From the NCBI RefSeq assembly GCF_901933205.1, contig NC_044574.1, positions 5,416,733-5,480,732 of the forward strand: DNA of 64,000 nucleotides. Direction: 5' to 3'. The translations under genes were made by a program, and so were the position numbers. A model generated the notes under the pieces. It ran no database searches, was not told where the DNA came from, and saw nothing but the letters and a program-made list of their open reading frames with translations. The stretch is from Camarhynchus parvulus (Eukaryota; Chordata; Aves; Passeriformes; Thraupidae). Shown here piece after piece: positions 58,436 through 64,000 of the stretch (positions within the stretch are counted from its first letter, which is position 1; the number at the start of each line of letters is the position of its first letter).

Positions 58436-59463
58436 CAGACAGCTTCTACATGTTGTGACTCCCTAACTAACCTCAGCCCCCCACCCACCCCCACTCCCCC
58501 CCATTCCTAGCCACATAATTTTATCTTTCAACCATTTGTTCTGCCCCTAGCACCTGTCAGACCTTTTACGGAATTAATGTAACTCACTGAAAAGGCAGAA
58601 AAATAGCCAGTATATCACTGAAGCTTGTATTCCTCCCTTTCACTGAGGTATATTACCTCAGAAAAGTCTCTTCAGAACATCCAGGGTGAGTAGTGGGAAA
58701 GCAGATGAGGGGGGACAGCAAAGATGAGAGTGTGCAGGAAGATATTGCCTTCTGGAAAAGCAAGGACAGCTTATTAATTTGTCTCACCATGTCTTGGGAA
58801 GCCATGTCCTCAGACTCAATTTGTTCTTGACAGTACAAGGAAAGCAGCAGAAGTGCAGAGCCAGGAACAGCAGAGGGGAGAACAGACTCACTCTTCATGC
58901 TGGCCTATGTTTTGCAAAACACCACTCTCAGAGGCAGAAAAATGGATGGACAAAGTGAAAGATCTGTCATATCAGAGTGAAACATTAGTCATATCAAAGT
59001 TTGCTGTACAATCTTGTTGCCCAAATTTCACAACAGTCTCTGAACATGCTACCACTTACTCTTTTTTTGGTTGGCTTCATGACTGAACTTCTCTTTGGCC
59101 CAGATATTCCAGGAACTTCTTGCTTATAGCCAAACAAGACTAATGACATTTTCCTGCTTCATACCACCTACAGATGTAGGCTTCAGTCTGGATATTTGAT
59201 TTTAGCACTGTCCTAGACAGTCAGCCCATTAACACCCCCTCAAGCTTAAGTCTCCCCAGCAATCAGATGTTCAGCAGCTCTGTGTGGGTCCCCAATGGAT
59301 TTTAAGGTGGCATCTTGGCAGTTGGCATATTGCCTCAATCCAGATACCCCAGCTGTATATTAGACTCAAATTTCTCTGGGATCCAGCCTCCAGAGGAACG
59401 GGGACCCACAATTAGTGACCAGAGTTAATCTTTCTATGACCTATGTTAAATTAGAAGCTGTGT
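58436..59463. other. Single-copy spacer with a C-rich tract
   Basis: A C-rich tract occurs at about 58478-58503. The rest is unassigned. Frames up to 81 codons (minus, 58653-58898) show no recognisable domain. Confidence 0.4.
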
Positions 59464-59534
59464 CCTAGAATCACAGAATCCTGGGGACATCAAACCTCCC
59501 CTAACAATGTAGCGGAGAATCACACAGTCATAAA

Positions 59535-59640
59535 ATCTTGGAATCATAGAATATTTTGGGCTGGAAGGGACCTCAGAAATCATCTAGTTCCAGTCCCTCT
59601 TCCATGGGTAGGAATGCCTTCCCCTAGACCAGGTGACTCA
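59535..59640 (-). mobile_element. CR1 LINE 3' end, minus strand
   Basis: Begins 'aaaatcttggaatcatagaat' and continues 'gggctggaagggacctcagaaatcatctagttccag' (in parts) and 'ctagaccaggtg', then is lost. A further tail-like 'agaatcacagaatcc' at about 59468 may be a second, smaller scrap of the same kind. Confidence 0.8.
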
Positions 59641-60282
59641 TATTTCTTGTATTTTTTTTCCTTCTACAGAAAATATTTTCTACCTTTTCCTTCTCAGTTT
59701 TTCTGGCATCCTTTTTTATTTTTTTTTAATGGCACTTTACTATTACAATTACTCTGTTCCCTCCTGAAGTGCTTCACAATAGGCTCTTAGAGCTCTTCAC
59801 TGGAAAAGATATCAGACTGCAGCTTTTTATTCTTTAAAACTGACTAAAAACTTGCAACTCTGTCCAAGGCAGGCAAATATTCTACAGGAGAGTAAGTTTC
59901 CCTAGTATTTTGACTCACACAGAGATGATATGACATGCTGTATTTTGAAGCAAGTCTTTTTTCCCCTCCTGCTGTGATATAAGAAGCTGTTTTGTGAATC
60001 TCGTTGCTTACACTGGAAAGATCAGGGCAGAGACAAAAGTGAAGCAGCAAGTTCCCTGGCTGCATCATCAGTCCTCTGGTAAAGTGAGTTTGCAACTAAA
60101 AATATCTGTGGTATTTTAAACTAGAAGAACTCTTTGTGAAAAGAGCTTGAAATTGCTATTGTCACCTTTTCTGCTAGGTGTTTACTGCTCAGGAGAGAGT
60201 GTCTCATATGAGATCATCACCATGGTAGTTATAACAACCTGGTCAGCAGAGACTGGGAGGTTAATACTTAAAAAGAGCCACC
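59641..60282. other. AT-rich spacer
   Basis: No gene seen. An 83-codon minus-strand frame (59844-60095) is unrecognised. Confidence 0.4.
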
Positions 60283-60772
60283 ACAGAGGTGCTGAGATGC
60301 TCTGGAGTCAGGCTGAGAGAGATGGAGGTGGTCAGCCTGGAGAGGAGAAGGCTCCAGGAGACCTTCCAGCACTTTCCAGTGCATAAAGGTGCTACAGGAG
60401 AACTGGAGAGGGACTTTGGGCAAGGGCATGGAGTGACAGGACAAGAGGGAATGGCTTTACACTGACAGAGGGCAGGGTTAGATTAGAGATTAAGAATAAA
60501 TTCTTCACTGTGAGGGTGGTGAGACACTGGGACAAGTTGTCTAAAGAACTTGTGGCTGCCCCATTCCTGGCAGTGTCCAAAGCCAGGTTGGATGGGGCTC
60601 TGAGCAACCTGGGGTGGTGAAAGGTGTCCCTGTCCATGGCAGGAGGGTAGAATGAGATAAGCTTCAAAGTCCCTTCAACACAAACCAGTCTGTGATTCTG
60701 TGAGGTTCTGATTCTGTGTGTTTATGATTCTGTGTGTTTAGGATTCCATTATTTTATGAATCCATGATTCTC
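60283..60772 (+). mobile_element. CR1 LINE 3' half, plus strand
   Basis: Landmarks in order: 'ggtcagcctggagaggagaagg', 'gacaggacaagagggaatgg', 'aataaattcttcactgtgag', 'ggtggtgagacactgg', 'gcagtgtccaaagccaggttgg', 'ctctgagcaacctgg' and 'aggtgtccctgtccatggcagg'. A long tail of repeated 'gattctgtgtgttta' units ends near 60772. The tail repeat is longer and more irregular than in most CR1 copies. Confidence 0.88.
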
Positions 60773-62069
60773 TAATATAGTAGCCCACATTGTTTAGGGA
60801 AGTTTGATATTCCCAGGAATCCCATCCAGATCTGAAAATTTCTCATGCCAGTAAAAAATTTGGTTACAATGTAGTTTTTGTAAAAATGAAGCTGTGAGAA
60901 AGCTGTGCACTTCTGCCTTCACAAAACAAGGAACAACAAGGGGCTTGATATTTTCTGTCTCATTTTGCACCAAAGTTTCTTTAAGTGTTCTCTCTAAGTT
61001 TGATCTTGGCTTAGTCAGCTGTAGACCCACAAAAAAAAAACACACACACACAAAAAAAAAGGGAGCAGAAGGGGTGAAGGAAAGCAAATCCTTATGCCAA
61101 ACTAGTCTTCTCAAAATTTGCACAAGCATTAATCAGCACATTGCTGCAAAACAGAACAAATAAGAGCATCATGTTCTTTTGAAAGACCAGTTTAAAGGGT
61201 TTTGAACTGACTCAGACAAACACATCCCTCAGGGACATCTTTGATTTCCACATTGTTCTCCTGATCACTCAGTGTGTTCCCAGAATGAGAACTTTCACTG
61301 TTTGTCTTCTTTTTCTTACTGGGCACGGTACTTAGGCAGAAAATCTGTCAGAAAGGAATAGCTGCATATAAATGTTATTCTAAGTATGGTTTCTGATACT
61401 ATAGCTCAGCATGATTGGAATATTGATCACAGCACTTAAATTTGCAATTGAAATGATAATTTCTTTTTTCCACTGATTCTTTGACTAATGTTATGCAAAA
61501 TACAGCCTGGGATTGACACAAGGGCAATAAAAACTGCACAGAAAAATCTGTACCGAGCTAATTGTTAAACATATGGTCACATGCCATGGAAAGGGACAGG
61601 CAATATGAACAAGGAGTGAACAGGGACATTGAGTATCTTCATATAGATGGAGCTTTCATCACTGCTGCTACTTGCATTTTCATTCTTTTCTTCTCTCCTT
61701 AATTTCCCCTGAAACTTTTCTTTCTTTTGCCAAGTTAGAGAGGCATTTACATTCTCTCACAGTGGTGCAGGGAACTGCTGACTCCAACACAGAGAAAACT
61801 GGGGCAAAAGGAGTTAGAAATGTGACCCTTGAGATTTGGGAATATAATTTTTATGGTACAACAACAAAAATACAGATGTTAAATTCATGGAGATCACATG
61901 CAATAACAGCAAGGTCAGTGGTGTGATATCATCATGAATTTTTTGCCCTTATAGCTGGTTAAAAGTTGGATTTATCTGTGGTTTCTTCAGTTCGGGAAGT
62001 TTAACTGGAAGGTTTTCTTTGTTTCTTCTTTCTTTATTTTCTTTCTCTACAAATTTAGTCATTTTAGTC
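60773..62069. other. AT-rich single-copy DNA
   Basis: Contains an A-rich tract with a (CA)n core at 61030-61061. No gene recognised. The 111-codon minus-strand frame (60794-61129) includes that low-complexity tract and is not credible. Confidence 0.4.
61030..61061. repeat. A-rich/(CA)n microsatellite
   Basis: Ten A, then six alternating CA units, then nine A. Confidence 0.9.
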
Positions 62070-62245
62070 GCTTGCCAAGAGAAGTTGTGGCTGCCCCTGG
62101 ATCTCTGGAAGTGTTCCTGGCCAGGTTGCATGGAGCAACCTGGTCTAGTGAAGGGCGTCCCTTGCCAGGGGGGGTGGAACAAGATGGTCTCTCAGACCCC
62201 TTCTAACCCCAACTGTTCCATGATTTCTATGATTCTGTGATCCTG
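62070..62245 (+). mobile_element. CR1 LINE 3'-end fragment, plus strand
   Basis: Contains 'cttgccaagagaagttgtgg', 'ctgcccctggatctctgg', 'caggttgcatggagcaacctgg', 'gaacaagatggtctctcaga' and a terminus 'ccatgatttctatgattctg'. Plus orientation, 3' end at about 62245. Confidence 0.85.
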
Positions 62246-64000
62246 GGTGCACATCAAAAACTCACCTATTTCTATTTAGCATGAATCAAACTCACAGTAA
62301 GTGCAGCTTATTCTTTACTTCTACATTTTCCAGAATGTTCTCAGTCCTTGTTTGCCCTAATGTAGAAAAGCACCACTTTTTGATCTGAGTGCTTATTCAG
62401 AGATGAAGTGTATTGGTGATCAATGTGCTCCAGCCTTCTCCAGTCAATACCTGAGCTGTGGGTCACTCTGTCAGAACCTTTTCATCATTCTTCACAAAAT
62501 GAATTTTTCTCAGATTGCTGTCCCTGTTCTACTCCTCAGTTTCTTTATTGCATCATTAACCAAATATTATTCATTTAATGCACTGATTCCCCACACCAGT
62601 GTTTTTTTAGTTCCCTTCACAATTGCTTATCTCTGTCCCATTACTTTGTCTCTTTAATAAATTATTTCAGAGCATACATTAGTTGTTTCTTTCCACAGCA
62701 GATATAAAAGGATATTTGAAATACTCTCCACTGAAAAGATAGATAGGATTTTCCATTCTTTGTTTTCTTCCATTTTCTTAAAAAAAAAATAAAACAAACC
62801 TTCACAATTGACAAATATGTACAATGATTTCTTACATAGCAGAAAGGAAAAAAAAATACTTCAAAATCACTTTTGAAAGCCTGTCATGTTTTGCTAATGA
62901 TTAATATAGTAATACCTATACCTGAAAATTAATTGATATTTCTAATTTTTAAGACAGTAACATATCTATAATATTTTCCAATATTTTTTAGTAACAGGAG
63001 GCCTCATTATATCATTTAGGTTATTACAGCAAACACTGCAAGCACATTTAGTCATTATTGATGTTCCACTCATACCTGTCAAAGAACTAGAATTTCATTA
63101 CTCCCCTCATTTTCCCTAACTGCCTTAATCTTTTCTTCAGCTCCATTATTTCCCCAGGTGACCTCACTCTGGGAAACATCAAGGAACACGAGAGCAATAG
63201 AGAATTGATCACCTACAATTTCTTGTTGATCCTCTGTTTTGTCAACAGCATCTCTTCCCACTGAGGGAAATAATCATCAGCCTGGTGTAGTAGGAGGCCT
63301 GGATGAAGCTGGAAATATGAGTGGTAGAAGGAAGCACCAATAAAGTAAATAACTGGCTAAACTTGAACCACTTCCTGTTGACTAAGTTTTTATCTTGGAT
63401 AAAAATCTACTGGTGGAAACCAACTCCTAGCTGCCAGGTCTGTCAGGATGATAACATGGGATACAGTGCAATAATTTAATGATTTAAATTTAGCTTGCTG
63501 AAGCCAAAACCATCTGGTACAAAGGACACTTTGGCAGATTGAGTACAGTGAGAATACTGTTCGTCTTGCTGTTATGGTCTGATAACAAAGGAAAAATACA
63601 CAACCAAAGCCATTAAAAAATCATTTGCAGTCAATCTCCCAACCAAGTTTGAATAATAAGAGGCAGAGCACTAATTATAATTGTATGGAGTTTCCCAGCA
63701 GAGACATTGCAAACCAATTGCCACTTGTCTGCTCTCAAGTATTTTCTGTAAATGCATTCATTTGTAGCATCTTTTCATTTATGTGACAATATTATTACAT
63801 TTTGTTTTCCCTGGCAATTGTTTTATTGCCATCTGGGAATCATTAGTGAAACACTTTAGAGAAAGTAAGGACATCTCTGAATATGCCCCTGATTTTAGGT
63901 CTGGGTTGAAATGGACTCTTAATAAAATAAAATTGTGCATTTTGGGAAGATAGACAATCTTAAGATGCTCATTTCATAGGTAGGACTGAAACAGAAAATG
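62246..64000. other. AT-rich single-copy DNA, no gene seen
   Basis: No supported gene or transposon. The 63590-63850 segment is notably free of simple repeats, and its texture resembles conserved non-coding DNA. This is an impression only. Confidence 0.4.

Noticed and set aside
1..64000. Prokaryotic operons, defence islands or phage-type systems
   Set aside because: Composition, CR1 LINEs, LTRs and the ITPRIPL1-like gene all indicate a bird nuclear genome. No clusters of adjacent long frames with ribosome-binding sites occur.

Overview
This window looks like nuclear DNA from a songbird (passerine). It carries about a dozen pieces of CR1 LINE, the dominant avian retrotransposon. Several show the diagnostic 3' tail of short ATTCTATG-type repeats, and one old copy still shows reverse-transcriptase motifs. 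Between the CR1 pieces lie solitary LTRs of endogenous retroviruses whose sequences I recognise, from memory and without a search, as typical of passerines. The rest is AT-rich single-copy DNA with microsatellites. Nothing looks bacterial, viral-episomal or organellar. I found no tRNA, rRNA, CRISPR array or operon.

Only one protein-coding gene can be supported. It is an ITPRIPL1-like copy (inositol 1,4,5-trisphosphate receptor-interacting protein-like 1, Mab-21 superfamily) at 54592-55545, plus strand. It has an N-terminal hydrophobic segment, a transmembrane helix, an acidic tract and the first part of the Mab-21-like domain. It then stops where the family normally continues for roughly another 200 residues, so it is a shortened duplicate: either a young pseudogene or an unusual truncated isoform. 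It sits in an abrupt GC-rich island (about 53150-55670) that begins with a G run and TCAG-type repeats. The island continues with about 2.4 imperfect copies of a 540/376-bp tandem repeat, and a (GACA)n microsatellite follows the gene.

Layout: 1-1500 unique; 1500-3090 a CR1 scrap, a recognisable LTR and a probable second retroviral remnant; 3090-10140 unique apart from a T/G-rich tract and a small CR1 tail; 10140-10690 LTR; 10690-22300 unique with T/G-rich and (TTTTA)n tracts; 22299-22815 CR1; 23419-23838 LTR; 26998-28260 CR1 tail and a probable minus-strand LTR; 28260-36260 unique; 36261-36677 a second copy of the 23.4-kb LTR, inverted; 39690-41133 an ancient plus-strand CR1 with RT motifs beside a younger minus-strand CR1; 47297-48397 a CR1 split by an LTR with a matching 5-bp target duplication; 53150-55670 the gene island; 55853-62245 a repeat-dense stretch (five CR1 pieces and two minus-strand LTRs); 62245-64000 unique. 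The long unique stretches are probably intergenic or intronic. A few have the look of conserved non-coding sequence, but this cannot be tested here.

No multi-gene system is visible. The items most worth follow-up are the truncated ITPRIPL1-like copy with its tandem-repeat upstream region, and the dated nested and paired LTR insertions.
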